This document shows, piece after piece, positions 25,147 through 32,638 of a stretch of DNA of 64,000 bases. Location of the stretch: assembly GCA_017465145.1 (NCBI GenBank), contig JAFTWU010000017.1, positions 124,001 to 188,000 on the forward strand, read 5' to 3'. The notes under the pieces were generated by a model. The model ran no database searches. It was not told where the DNA came from and worked only from the letters and a program-made list of their open reading frames with translations. Position 1 is the stretch's first letter. Every line of letters starts with the position of its first letter. The position numbers and the translations under genes were made by a program. Origin of the DNA: Clostridia bacterium. GTDB lineage: Bacteria; Bacillota; Clostridia; Christensenellales; Borkfalkiaceae.

Positions 25147-25566
25147 ATGAAAAAAATATTAACAATATTATTAAGCATCGTTTGTCTTTCTTTTTTTCTT
25201 TCAAGTTGTAGTTTACTAGATAAAGCATTCCCCAAAGCTAACCCTATTCGATATCCAAACGTTGAAGATATTACCGAACTAACTATTTTCAACAGTAATA
25301 ATAAGTCAAAAATAAATATTATTGATGAAACCGACATAGATAAAATTATCAACAACATTAGCAATAGTGAACCGACAAGAAATAAATCAGTTAATGATCA
25401 GCCTTATGTAGGCCATTATTATTTCATAAGTATAAAAGCGAACAACGAAAACTACTATTATTATTTATACAAGGAAAACGGCAAAACATATATAGAAAAA
25501 CCTTATGTGGGAATATATCGTGTGAATAACGATTTTTTAACCTATATCGAGGGGTTGTTTAACTAA
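25147..25566 (+). CDS. Small lipoprotein, DUF5301-like
   Basis: 139 residues. The signal peptide (MKKILTILLSIVC) ends in a lipobox LSSC with the lipid-anchored cysteine near residue 20. The soluble part contains NKSVNDQPYVG, YYYYLYKENGK and IEKPYVGIYRVN, which resemble the DUF5301 family (function unknown); this is recalled, not searched. It should sit on the outer face of the membrane. Ribosome site AAGGAG lies 9 bases before the ATG. It has its own promoter and a terminator at 25612, so it is a single-gene unit between the K+ island and a hydrolase pair. Composition matches the host, not the island. Confidence 0.7.
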   Translation: MKKILTILLSIVCLSFFLSSCSLLDKAFPKANPIRYPNVEDITELTIFNSNNKSKINIIDETDIDKIINNISNSEPTRNKSVNDQPYVGHYYFISIKANNENYYYYLYKENGKTYIEKPYVGIYRVNNDFLTYIEGLFN

Positions 25567-25611
25567 AATATAATAATTCAAGTCATATTAAGATATTAAA
25601 TTATTTACAAG

Positions 25612-25649
25612 ATAAATCTTTATTCAAAACATAAAGATTTATTTTTTTT
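25612..25649 (+). terminator. Terminator after the small lipoprotein gene
   Basis: Perfect 12-bp arms ATAAATCTTTAT (25612-25623) / ATAAAGATTTAT (25631-25642), followed by seven T. Confidence 0.85.
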
Positions 25650-25717
25650 ACTTAATTATTGTTTGATTAGAAAAGAATTACTTAACCAATTAATAGCTAC
25701 ATTAAATATAATGTAAT

Positions 25718-26224
25718 ATGAAATTAATTGAATATAACAGAAGTTCGGCAGTAAATTATGCAAAAGAATGGGCACTAAAAAGAAATAATAAATATTACGA
25801 CTTTAGCAATATCGGTGGAGATTGTACAAATTTTGCATCGCAATGTTTATATGCGGGCGCGCCCGTTATGAACTACACCGCAAATTTTGGTTGGTATTAT
25901 AATAGCGTTAATGATAGAAGTCCCGCTTGGACGGGGGTTGAATTTTTTTATAACTTTTTAATTAATAACAACGTTAATAACGAAATTGGTAACGGTTACG
26001 GCCCATTTGCAGAAGAAACAACCCTAAACAAAACTGAAGTTGGTGATTTTATTCAACTAGGAAATTTTAATAATTTTTTTCACACGGCAATTATCGTTGG
26101 ATATCAAAATAATGGAATTCCTTTAATTGCATCACACTCCCGCGACGTCTATAATGAACCTATTACAATTTTTAATTTCTATATATATAGATGTTTACAT
26201 ATTTTAGGTGTTAAAAACTCATAA
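25718..26224 (+). CDS. Putative cysteine amidase (Amidase_6 family)
   Basis: 168 residues. The family signature GGDCTNFASQCL supplies the likely nucleophile cysteine, and FFHTAIIVGYQ a likely catalytic histidine; SHSRDVYNEP near the end may supply the third residue. The layout (RSSAVNYAKEWAL, DCTNF, a tryptophan-rich stretch, then HTAI) matches Amidase_6 proteins of Bacillota, which are predicted to cleave amide bonds in peptides or cell-wall material. There is no signal peptide or membrane segment, so it may stay in the cell. No ribosome site precedes the ATG, and a TATAAT at 25707-25712 lies 5 bases before it, suggesting a leaderless transcript. The substrate is unknown. Confidence 0.8.
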   Translation: MKLIEYNRSSAVNYAKEWALKRNNKYYDFSNIGGDCTNFASQCLYAGAPVMNYTANFGWYYNSVNDRSPAWTGVEFFYNFLINNNVNNEIGNGYGPFAEETTLNKTEVGDFIQLGNFNNFFHTAIIVGYQNNGIPLIASHSRDVYNEPITIFNFYIYRCLHILGVKNS

Positions 26225-26261
26225 TACATAATTAAATAATCTATAAAAACATTGACAAAAA

Positions 26262-26290
26262 CATAATAAAAATATACAATTTAAATATAA
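26262..26290 (+). promoter_or_regulatory. Promoter of the family 20 hexosaminidase gene
   Basis: TTGACA (26262-26267), 17-base spacer, TACAAT (26285-26290), 18 bases before the start codon, with GGAG as ribosome site between. Confidence 0.75.
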
Positions 26291-26308
26291 AACTTATGGA
26301 GAATTTAT

Positions 26309-28405
26309 ATGCTTTTTCCCCTACCTAAAACGATAAATTTAACTAAAGACAAGCTATATTTTAACGGTATTAAAAATTCTAACTTGCTAAATGAATTTTT
26401 AAATGAAACAATGCGTGTTTATAACATTATGTCTGACATAAATAATGGTATAAACATTAATATATCACTAGATAATTGCTTAATAAAAAATGACGAGTAT
26501 ATTATTGAAATTAATAACAATATATTAATTAAGGGCGCAAATGAAAACGCTGTTAAAAAGGGCTTGTTTACCCTATTTGATTTGATTAAGGTTGAAGACG
26601 GCAGATATACTCTTTCAAAAGGCACTATACACGATTATGCATTTAAGCAAATGCGCGGTATTCACATTTACCTTCCCCCCGCTGACAGTATTGACGAGTG
26701 CAAAAGATTTTTATTCGCTTGCGCATCCCTTAAATACAATACCGTATTTTTAGAAATCGGCGGTGGTATGCAATATGACAAGCACCCAGAAATTAACGTT
26801 GCTTGGACTAAATTTTGCCGTGAAGTAGAGCGCTACCCCGAAGGGCCTTGGGGCTTGCAAGGTTCTGAAGCTTATTGGAAAGATAGCACGCATATTGAAC
26901 TTGCTGGCGGTAGTTTTTTAACAAAGGAACAAGTTAAAAACTTATGCAACTATATAGAAATGCTTGGTATGGAAGTTATACCCGAAATTCAAGCTTTATC
27001 CCACGCTTATTATCTAACGCTTGCCGATAATTCTATTGCCGAACGACCATACGAACAATACCCCGACACATATTGCCCTTCTAACGATAAAAGTTATGCA
27101 TTATACGAAGATTGTGCAACGGAAATTATAGAATTATTACATCCTAAAAAAGTTTCAATTGGACACGATGAAATTCGCGTTATTGGCGAATGCCCCTTAT
27201 GTAAAGATAAAAGCGGTGCTGAACTTTTAGCAATGGATATCAATCGCCTACATAATTTTTACAATAAACACAGCATAAAAGTATTTATGTGGGGTGAAAA
27301 ATTACAAAAATTCACCGATTATCGTGGCAATGAAACAGGTGGCACGGCTGAAAGTGAAATAATAGACGATTACGGCAGAAAATACTCTCTAAAAGAAACT
27401 TACGGCGCTATTGATATGATTCCAAAGGATATTACCATGCTAGATTGGTATTATTCACAAGGTTTTGCCACCGAAAAACAATTCAATGATAAAGGTTTTA
27501 ACGAAATCTTTGGCAATTTTGCCGGCTCTAAAATTCAAAAATGGCAAGAAAGAGCATCATCTCAAAACGTTTTAGGTGCGGAAGTTTCAACTTGGTGTAT
27601 TCCAAACGAATATGAACTAGGTTTTAACGGTTGGTTATATGAAATTGTATTTTCTTCTGCAGTTTTATGGCAAGATAATTACGATGACAATATGCGCGAC
27701 TCCTTTGCTCGCTCCACAGAAACACTCTTGCCAAGGGTTAGAAATATAATTAATTGTGGTATTCACCTATTTGACGGCACGTTAAATTCTTTAAATAACG
27801 TTTATAAAGGGAACGGTGAAAATCTAGATGCAATGCCAACAAATGAACAACCAAGTGTTGACCTTAAACTTGCTAAAGCTTTATCAAACGGCGGTTTAAC
27901 GGCAACAAATGGTGTAAAAATTGCTGAAAAAGCTAAAAACGTTGTCTTGTTCCACGCGGTAGAAAACGCCCCTACAAATCGAATTCAAACGTGGGCTTTT
28001 AAGGATAAATTAACTGAATTCCCTGCATCTTACGCCGTTGATTATGAAGATGGTTTAACAATTAGAATCCCCATTGAATTTCCCGTTATGGTTGGCAAAT
28101 TCGATTCATTGCCTACGTTTAGCCCCGTTGAAGACGGCGCTTTAATAAATGCAGACGTTGACGATAATAGAAAAGCAACTAATTTTACTGAATGCCCACT
28201 TGTACAAGCTGATGACGTATACCGCGATGCATCTTCTTATTTTTGCCGTATCGCCCGTTTTAACACTAAAAACGGTGAAAAAAGTGTGTTTGCTTATGAA
28301 TGGGTTAATCCAAGACCTAACGTAAAAATTACCACCATACGCAAGGTTAATGAAACGCGTAGCCCTATTGAATTATTATTCTTTGGCGCAGGTATAATCA
28401 AATAA
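26309..28405 (+). CDS. Glycoside hydrolase family 20 (beta-N-acetylhexosaminidase-like)
   Basis: 698 residues. An N-terminal alpha/beta domain (about 20-105) resembles the non-catalytic GH20b domain. The TIM-barrel follows from about residue 115 (MRGIHIYLPPAD). The acid pair Asp-Glu of the GH20 substrate-assisted mechanism is in VSIGHDEIRV. Downstream CPLCKDKSG gives two cysteines of unknown use. A C-terminal region (about 500-698) has no clear assignment. There is no signal peptide, so it should act on imported or recycled amino sugars in the cytoplasm. It stands alone, with its own promoter and a bidirectional terminator. The exact sugar is not known. Other amino-sugar genes (a GlmM fusion and its partner) lie 2 kb away. 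Confidence 0.85.
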   Translation: MLFPLPKTINLTKDKLYFNGIKNSNLLNEFLNETMRVYNIMSDINNGININISLDNCLIKNDEYIIEINNNILIKGANENAVKKGLFTLFDLIKVEDGRYTLSKGTIHDYAFKQMRGIHIYLPPADSIDECKRFLFACASLKYNTVFLEIGGGMQYDKHPEINVAWTKFCREVERYPEGPWGLQGSEAYWKDSTHIELAGGSFLTKEQVKNLCNYIEMLGMEVIPEIQALSHAYYLTLADNSIAERPYEQYPDTYCPSNDKSYALYEDCATEIIELLHPKKVSIGHDEIRVIGECPLCKDKSGAELLAMDINRLHNFYNKHSIKVFMWGEKLQKFTDYRGNETGGTAESEIIDDYGRKYSLKETYGAIDMIPKDITMLDWYYSQGFATEKQFNDKGFNEIFGNFAGSKIQKWQERASSQNVLGAEVSTWCIPNEYELGFNGWLYEIVFSSAVLWQDNYDDNMRDSFARSTETLLPRVRNIINCGIHLFDGTLNSLNNVYKGNGENLDAMPTNEQPSVDLKLAKALSNGGLTATNGVKIAEKAKNVVLFHAVENAPTNRIQTWAFKDKLTEFPASYAVDYEDGLTIRIPIEFPVMVGKFDSLPTFSPVEDGALINADVDDNRKATNFTECPLVQADDVYRDASSYFCRIARFNTKNGEKSVFAYEWVNPRPNVKITTIRKVNETRSPIELLFFGAGIIK

Positions 28406-28432
28406 TCATCAAATACAAACATAAACAAGTAA

Positions 28433-28460
28433 AAAACCCGCTAATATTAGCGGGTTTTAC
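28433..28460. terminator. Bidirectional terminator between hexosaminidase and mrp
   Basis: Perfect inverted repeat AAAACCCGCTAA / TTAGCGGGTTTT around TA, between convergent genes. Confidence 0.85.
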
Positions 28461-28473
28461 ATTTTACTTTTAA

Positions 28474-29286
28474 TTATTTTATAGCGCTTAATACGTTAGT
28501 TAAATATTGTTTTTCAATATTTTCGATAGCGCCGTTATCAACCAAAAAAGCTACTGCGGGGTTTACGGGAATTTTATCAAAGGTATTAATTAAATATTCG
28601 CTTGCAACCTTTTCTATTTTGCTTTCGCCAAAAATTTCTAGTTTTTTGCCACAGTCTGGGCACTCTAAATAAGACATATTTTCAACAAGAGCAAGAACGG
28701 GAATTCCCATCATATTTGCCATTTTAACAGCCTTACCAACTATCATTGAAACAAGTTCTTGTGGAGACGTTACAACGATTATGCCGTCTACGGGAAGAGA
28801 TTGAAAAACGGTAAGTGGAACGTCGCCTGTTCCCGGGGGCATATCAACGAACATATAATCCACGTCGCCCCATTTAACGTCCGTCCAAAATTGCTTAACA
28901 GCACCTGCAATAACGGGACCACGCCATACTACAGGGTCAGTATCGTTTTCAAGCAATAAATTTATAGACATAACCTTGATACCTGAATTTGTTACAACGG
29001 GGTTAATAGTCTTTCCATCTTCAGATAAAGCCTTTTCGGTTAAACCAAAGGCTTTGGGAATAGATGGGCCTGTAATATCGGCATCAAGCACTGCAACGTT
29101 ATAGCCTTGGCGTTTAGTATAAGTAGCAAGAAGTGAAGTAATAAGTGATTTACCAACACCACCTTTACCACTAACAACACCTATCACCTTTTTAACGTTA
29201 CTAAATTCGTTTTGTTTTTCTTTCAAGTCTCTTTCTGCACATTTTTCTTTGCAAGATGAACAATCGTGCGTGCAACCTTCACTCAT
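28474..29286 (-). CDS. Mrp/Nbp35-type Fe-S cluster carrier ATPase
   Basis: 270 residues. The N terminus has four cysteines in EGCTHDCSSCKEKC, like the Nbp35 branch that binds a [4Fe-4S] cluster. The deviant P-loop GVVSGKGGVGKS, a switch region DADITGPSIPKAFG and the DMPPGTGD segment are standard for Mrp. A second pair CPDC near residue 205 bridges a labile cluster between two subunits. It likely carries Fe-S clusters to apo-enzymes; the ferredoxin-type IorA in this window would be one kind of client. It is a single gene with a promoter whose -10 box lies inside a palindrome. Ribosome site AAGGAG is present. Confidence 0.93.
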   Translation of the reverse strand: MSEGCTHDCSSCKEKCAERDLKEKQNEFSNVKKVIGVVSGKGGVGKSLITSLLATYTKRQGYNVAVLDADITGPSIPKAFGLTEKALSEDGKTINPVVTNSGIKVMSINLLLENDTDPVVWRGPVIAGAVKQFWTDVKWGDVDYMFVDMPPGTGDVPLTVFQSLPVDGIIVVTSPQELVSMIVGKAVKMANMMGIPVLALVENMSYLECPDCGKKLEIFGESKIEKVASEYLINTFDKIPVNPAVAFLVDNGAIENIEKQYLTNVLSAIK

Positions 29287-29343
29287 TAAACTATCTCCTT
29301 AAATTAGTTAAAATATTTTTTGCAAATAAAAATAAATTTAATC

Positions 29344-29368
29344 TACCGTTAAATTATATCAAACGGTA
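29344..29368 (-). promoter_or_regulatory. Palindrome spanning the mrp -10 box, possible operator
   Basis: TACCGTT (29344-29350) and AACGGTA (29362-29368) are inverted copies separated by 11 bases; the mrp -10 box lies between them. A repressor bound here would block the promoter. The protein is not known. Confidence 0.45.
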
Positions 29369-29381
29369 AAAATATTTGCAA
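29353..29381 (-). promoter_or_regulatory. Promoter of mrp
   Basis: Minus strand TTGCAA (29376-29381), 17-base spacer, TATAAT (29353-29358), about 65 bases before the start codon. Confidence 0.7.
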
Positions 29382-29429
29382 ACTTTTAGCAAAACAAAAA
29401 TGCTTTTTCTTAAATTAAGGTAAAATTAC

Positions 29430-29458
29430 TTGCCTAAAACTTGTATTAATGATAGAAT
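29430..29458 (+). promoter_or_regulatory. Promoter of the inorganic pyrophosphatase gene
   Basis: TTGCCT (29430-29435), 17-base spacer, TAGAAT (29453-29458), 24 bases before the start codon; AGGAG ribosome site follows. Confidence 0.65.
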
Positions 29459-29482
29459 ATTAAAAAAAATTAGGAGACTTAC

Positions 29483-30025
29483 ATGAATATTTGGCACGAT
29501 ATTGAAAGTTCAAGAATTCAACCTGAAGAATTTATCGGTGTTGTTGAAATAAGTAAAGGTAGCAAGCAAAAGTATGAAATGGATAAAAGAACGGGGTTAC
29601 TTAGACTAGACCGTATTTTATACACTTCTACTCACTACCCAGCAAACTACGGCTTTATCCCCCACACCTTAGCGGAAGATAACGACCCGCTAGACGTATT
29701 AATTTTATGCTCTGAAAGTCTTAACTCTATGAGTTTAGTTAAGTGCTACCCTATCGGCGTTATAGTTATGAACGACAACGGTGCTGTTGATGAAAAAATT
29801 ATTGCAATCCCCTTTGCTGATCCCAACTATAATACCTATAAAAGTATTCACGATTTACCAGAACATATTTTTGAAGAAATGCGCCACTTCTTCCAAGTGT
29901 ATAAACAACTTGAAAATAAGCATACTAGCGTAGACGTTGTTGCAGACAAAGAAGAAGCAATTAAAATTATCGAAAAATCGATGGAAAACTATAAAAAGAA
30001 TCTTTACGAATTAACCGCAAAGTAA
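29483..30025 (+). CDS. ppa: Inorganic pyrophosphatase, family I
   Basis: 180 residues, a soluble family I enzyme. Conserved parts are FIGVVEISKGSKQKYEMDK, the STHYPANYGFIPHT strand and the metal-binding signature DNDPLDVLIL (the D-x-D-P-x-D-x-L motif). It hydrolyses pyrophosphate to phosphate with Mg2+ and pulls biosynthetic reactions forward, including the ADP-glucose pyrophosphorylase reaction encoded elsewhere in this window. It is a single gene with its own promoter and terminator. Confidence 0.96.
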   Translation: MNIWHDIESSRIQPEEFIGVVEISKGSKQKYEMDKRTGLLRLDRILYTSTHYPANYGFIPHTLAEDNDPLDVLILCSESLNSMSLVKCYPIGVIVMNDNGAVDEKIIAIPFADPNYNTYKSIHDLPEHIFEEMRHFFQVYKQLENKHTSVDVVADKEEAIKIIEKSMENYKKNLYELTAK

Positions 30026-30054
30026 TTATATATTTTAATAGAGAACAACAATAT

Positions 30055-30086
30055 AAGGATAGTGAAATTTCACTATCCTTTTTTTG
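30055..30086 (+). terminator. Terminator after ppa
   Basis: Perfect palindrome with arms AAGGATAGTGAAA / TTTCACTATCCTT (30055-30080) followed by a T run. Confidence 0.88.
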
Positions 30087-30187
30087 TGAAAATTTTTATC
30101 AAAAAATTTTTTAATGTATTTTTTTAATTACTTTCTAATTTAATCTTAAAAAATTAAAATTTATCATTTATAAAAATACATTTTCGC

Positions 30188-30226
30188 AACCAACAATTGA
30201 CAATTAATGTAAAGCAAAAATGGTTG
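30188..30226 (+). promoter_or_regulatory. Possible operator at the HTH-GlmM promoter
   Basis: CAACCA (30190-30195 region) and TGGTTG (30221-30226) form an inverted repeat that overlaps the -35 box of the fusion gene. The fused protein carries a DNA-binding domain, so autoregulation at a site like this is possible. The repeat is short and could be chance. Confidence 0.25.
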
Positions 30227-30252
30227 TTATAAATCATATATTATATTATACT
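30224..30252 (+). promoter_or_regulatory. Promoter of the HTH-GlmM operon
   Basis: TTGTTA (30224-30229), 17-base spacer, TATACT (30247-30252), 30 bases before the chosen start codon. Confidence 0.6.
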
Positions 30253-30282
30253 AGAAATACTTTTTTATAAATGGAGTTTATT

Positions 30283-31884
30283 ATGACTATAGGTGAAAAA
30301 ATCATAAAACTTAGACAAAAAAATGGCATATCACAAGAAAATTTAGCTTTTGAACTTGATGTTTCTAGGCAAGCTGTTTCAAGATGGGAAATGAATCAAT
30401 CAATCCCACAAGTTGAAAAAATTATAGAAATATGTAATTTTTTCAACATATCAACTGATGAGCTGTTAACAAATCAATGTATTAGTATTATTGATAAAAA
30501 ACAAAAAAATAAATATTTTGGAACTGACGGATTTAGAGGCAAGGCAAATATTAACCTAACATCTATGCACGCGTACAAAATTGGCAGATTCCTAGGTTGG
30601 TATTATTCCAAACAAAAACCGACAAACCATCGCTCTAAAATAGTTATAGGCAAAGATACAAGACGTTCAAGTTATATGCTTGAATATTCGTTAGTTGCAG
30701 GCATAACTGCTTCAGGAGCGGATGCATATATGCTACACGTAACTACAACGCCTAGCGTTTCATACGTTACACGCCAAGACGAGTTTGATTGTGGCGTTAT
30801 GATTACCGCTTCTCATAATCCTTATTTCGATAATGGAATTAAACTTATGAATAGCTTTGGAGAAAAAATCGATAATGAAACAATTTCACTTATTGAGGCA
30901 TACCTTGATGGTGATTTTAGAGCATTAAATATTACTGGAGAAGACTTGCCGTTTGCCACAGAAGAAAAATTAGGATTAATTGTCGATTATTCATCTGGAA
31001 GAAATAGATATATCGCCTATTTGATTGCGCTGGCATCTAGGTCTTTTAAAAACTTAAAAATTGCACTTGATTGCGCTAACGGTGCATCTTGGATGATAGC
31101 AAAATCCGTTTTTAGTGCTCTTGGTGCTCAAATAGATGTTATTGGAGCAAACCCTAATGGATTAAATATAAACGATAATTGCGGTTCAACAAACGTAAAC
31201 AAACTATGCAAACTAGTTAAAGAAAAACACTATGATTTAGGATTCGCATTTGATGGTGACGCAGATAGATGTATTGCAGTAGATAACAACGGTCACGTGG
31301 TTGACGGAGATATGATGCTTTACGTTTTAGCAAACAGATTAAAAGAAAGAGAAATGCTGAATAAAAACACTATAGTTACAACAATAATGTCGAATAGCGG
31401 TTTTATAGAAAGTCTTAAAACATCAGGAATAAATTGTGAACAAACTCAGGTTGGAGATAGATTTGTATACGAACTTATGCAAGATAAAGATTATAGTTTA
31501 GGTGGCGAACAATCAGGTCATATTATTATAAAAAAATATGCTACAACTGGTGATGGCATTTTAACAGCAATAATGATAACGGAAGAAGTTTTAGAATCAA
31601 AAACAACTCTTTCAGCACTTACTGCACCTGTTAAACTTTTTCCGCAATATTTATTAAATGTAAAAGTTAAAGATAAAACGAGCGTTTTAAATGATGAATC
31701 CGTAATTTTAGCAACAAGTATAGTTGAAAATAAAATAAATAAAAGAGGTAGGGTCTTATTAAGAGAAAGTGGAACTGAACCTATAATTAGAATTATGGTA
31801 GAATGTGAAGACGAAGAACTTTGCAAACAATACGCTAAAGAAATTGAAGAGTCAATTATCTTAGGGGGGTACAAAGTTGAATAA
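30283..31884 (+). CDS. XRE helix-turn-helix domain fused to phosphoglucosamine mutase (GlmM-like)
   Basis: 533 residues from ATG 30283. An ATG four codons earlier is rejected because its GGAG is the ribosome site of this start. Residues about 4-61 are a complete XRE/Cro-C1 helix-turn-helix (SQENLAFELDVSRQAVSRWE). A lysine-rich linker follows (about 62-77). From residue 78 the protein is a full phosphohexomutase of GlmM type: FGTDGFRG, the phosphoserine loop TASHNP (Ser about 177), metal loop FDGDADR (about 323-329), sugar loop GEQSGH (about 408-413) and phosphate loop RESGTEP (about 494-500). All catalytic motifs are intact. GlmM converts glucosamine-6-phosphate to glucosamine-1-phosphate. 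The fusion suggests an enzyme that also regulates transcription. The reading frame is continuous through the junction. It overlaps the next gene by 8 bases. Confidence 0.9.
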   Translation: MTIGEKIIKLRQKNGISQENLAFELDVSRQAVSRWEMNQSIPQVEKIIEICNFFNISTDELLTNQCISIIDKKQKNKYFGTDGFRGKANINLTSMHAYKIGRFLGWYYSKQKPTNHRSKIVIGKDTRRSSYMLEYSLVAGITASGADAYMLHVTTTPSVSYVTRQDEFDCGVMITASHNPYFDNGIKLMNSFGEKIDNETISLIEAYLDGDFRALNITGEDLPFATEEKLGLIVDYSSGRNRYIAYLIALASRSFKNLKIALDCANGASWMIAKSVFSALGAQIDVIGANPNGLNINDNCGSTNVNKLCKLVKEKHYDLGFAFDGDADRCIAVDNNGHVVDGDMMLYVLANRLKEREMLNKNTIVTTIMSNSGFIESLKTSGINCEQTQVGDRFVYELMQDKDYSLGGEQSGHIIIKKYATTGDGILTAIMITEEVLESKTTLSALTAPVKLFPQYLLNVKVKDKTSVLNDESVILATSIVENKINKRGRVLLRESGTEPIIRIMVECEDEELCKQYAKEIEESIILGGYKVE

Positions 31885-32542
31885 CATAAAAACAAAAAAA
31901 TTAATTGATTTAAATAATACTTTTTTAGATTTAACATTTGAGCAATTTGAATATCCTTGGGAAATTTTACCAAATATAAATTCAATTATATTAAAAATAT
32001 TAGAAAATCCACCAAAAAACTATACCTTACTTAAAGACGGCATTTTAATTGGTAAAAATGTTAAAATAAGCAATACAGCAACCATACTTCCACCTGTAAT
32101 TATCGGGGACAATACAGAAATTAGGCATTGTGCATATTTAAGAGGTAACGTTATATTATTAAATAATTGCGTAGTTGGAAATTCATGCGAACTTAAAAAC
32201 GCAATATTATTTAATGATGTGCAAGTTCCACACTTCAACTATGTTGGCGATTCAATTCTTGGAAATCACTCACATTTAGGCGCAGGAGTTATATGTTCTA
32301 ATTTAAAAACAGACAAGAAAAATATAATAATTAAGACAGACTCAATGCATATTGAAACAAAGTTAAGAAAATTTGGTTGTATTATTGGCGATGGTGTTGA
32401 AGTGGGCTGTAATTCCGTATTAAACCCAGGAACAATAATATGTAAAAATTCAAGAATCTATCCCTTAACAAACGTCCGAGGCGTCATTGCTGAAGAACTA
32501 ATAGTAAAATCAATGCAAAATATTGTAAAAATTGACGACTAA
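31877..32542 (+). CDS. Left-handed beta-helix acyltransferase-like protein, UDP-GlcNAc pathway
   Basis: 221 residues. After an N-terminal segment with FEYPWEILPNI, the protein is a hexapeptide-repeat beta-helix (about residues 55-205), with ATILPPVIIGDNTEIRH, VGNSCELKNAIL, VQVPHFNYVGDSILG, HLGAGVICSN and EVGCNSVLNPGTII. Clostridial relatives are commonly named UDP-N-acetylglucosamine pyrophosphorylase, and the helix resembles the acetyltransferase half of GlmU. However, no nucleotidyltransferase domain is present, so uridylyl transfer is not supported; acetylation of glucosamine-1-phosphate is the more likely activity. It overlaps the HTH-GlmM gene by 8 bases, so the product of one enzyme would feed the other. 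A terminator follows. Confidence 0.78.
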   Translation: MNNIKTKKLIDLNNTFLDLTFEQFEYPWEILPNINSIILKILENPPKNYTLLKDGILIGKNVKISNTATILPPVIIGDNTEIRHCAYLRGNVILLNNCVVGNSCELKNAILFNDVQVPHFNYVGDSILGNHSHLGAGVICSNLKTDKKNIIIKTDSMHIETKLRKFGCIIGDGVEVGCNSVLNPGTIICKNSRIYPLTNVRGVIAEELIVKSMQNIVKIDD

Positions 32543-32576
32543 TCAATCTAATAAAATTGTTAAGAAATATCAAAAC

Positions 32577-32618
32577 AAAAAGCACGTTATTATCAATTAA
32601 TAAATAGCGTGCTTTTTT
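32577..32618. terminator. Bidirectional terminator
   Basis: Arms AAAAGCACGTTATT / AATAGCGTGCTTTT (one G.U pair) followed by a T run; located between convergent operons. Confidence 0.8.
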
Positions 32619-32638
32619 ATAAAATATTTTTAAATTAT

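Noticed and set aside
30271-30282. Upstream ATG of the HTH-GlmM gene
   Set aside because: The sequence ATGGAG provides the GGAG ribosome site for the ATG at 30283, which gives the standard XRE start MTIGEKI.
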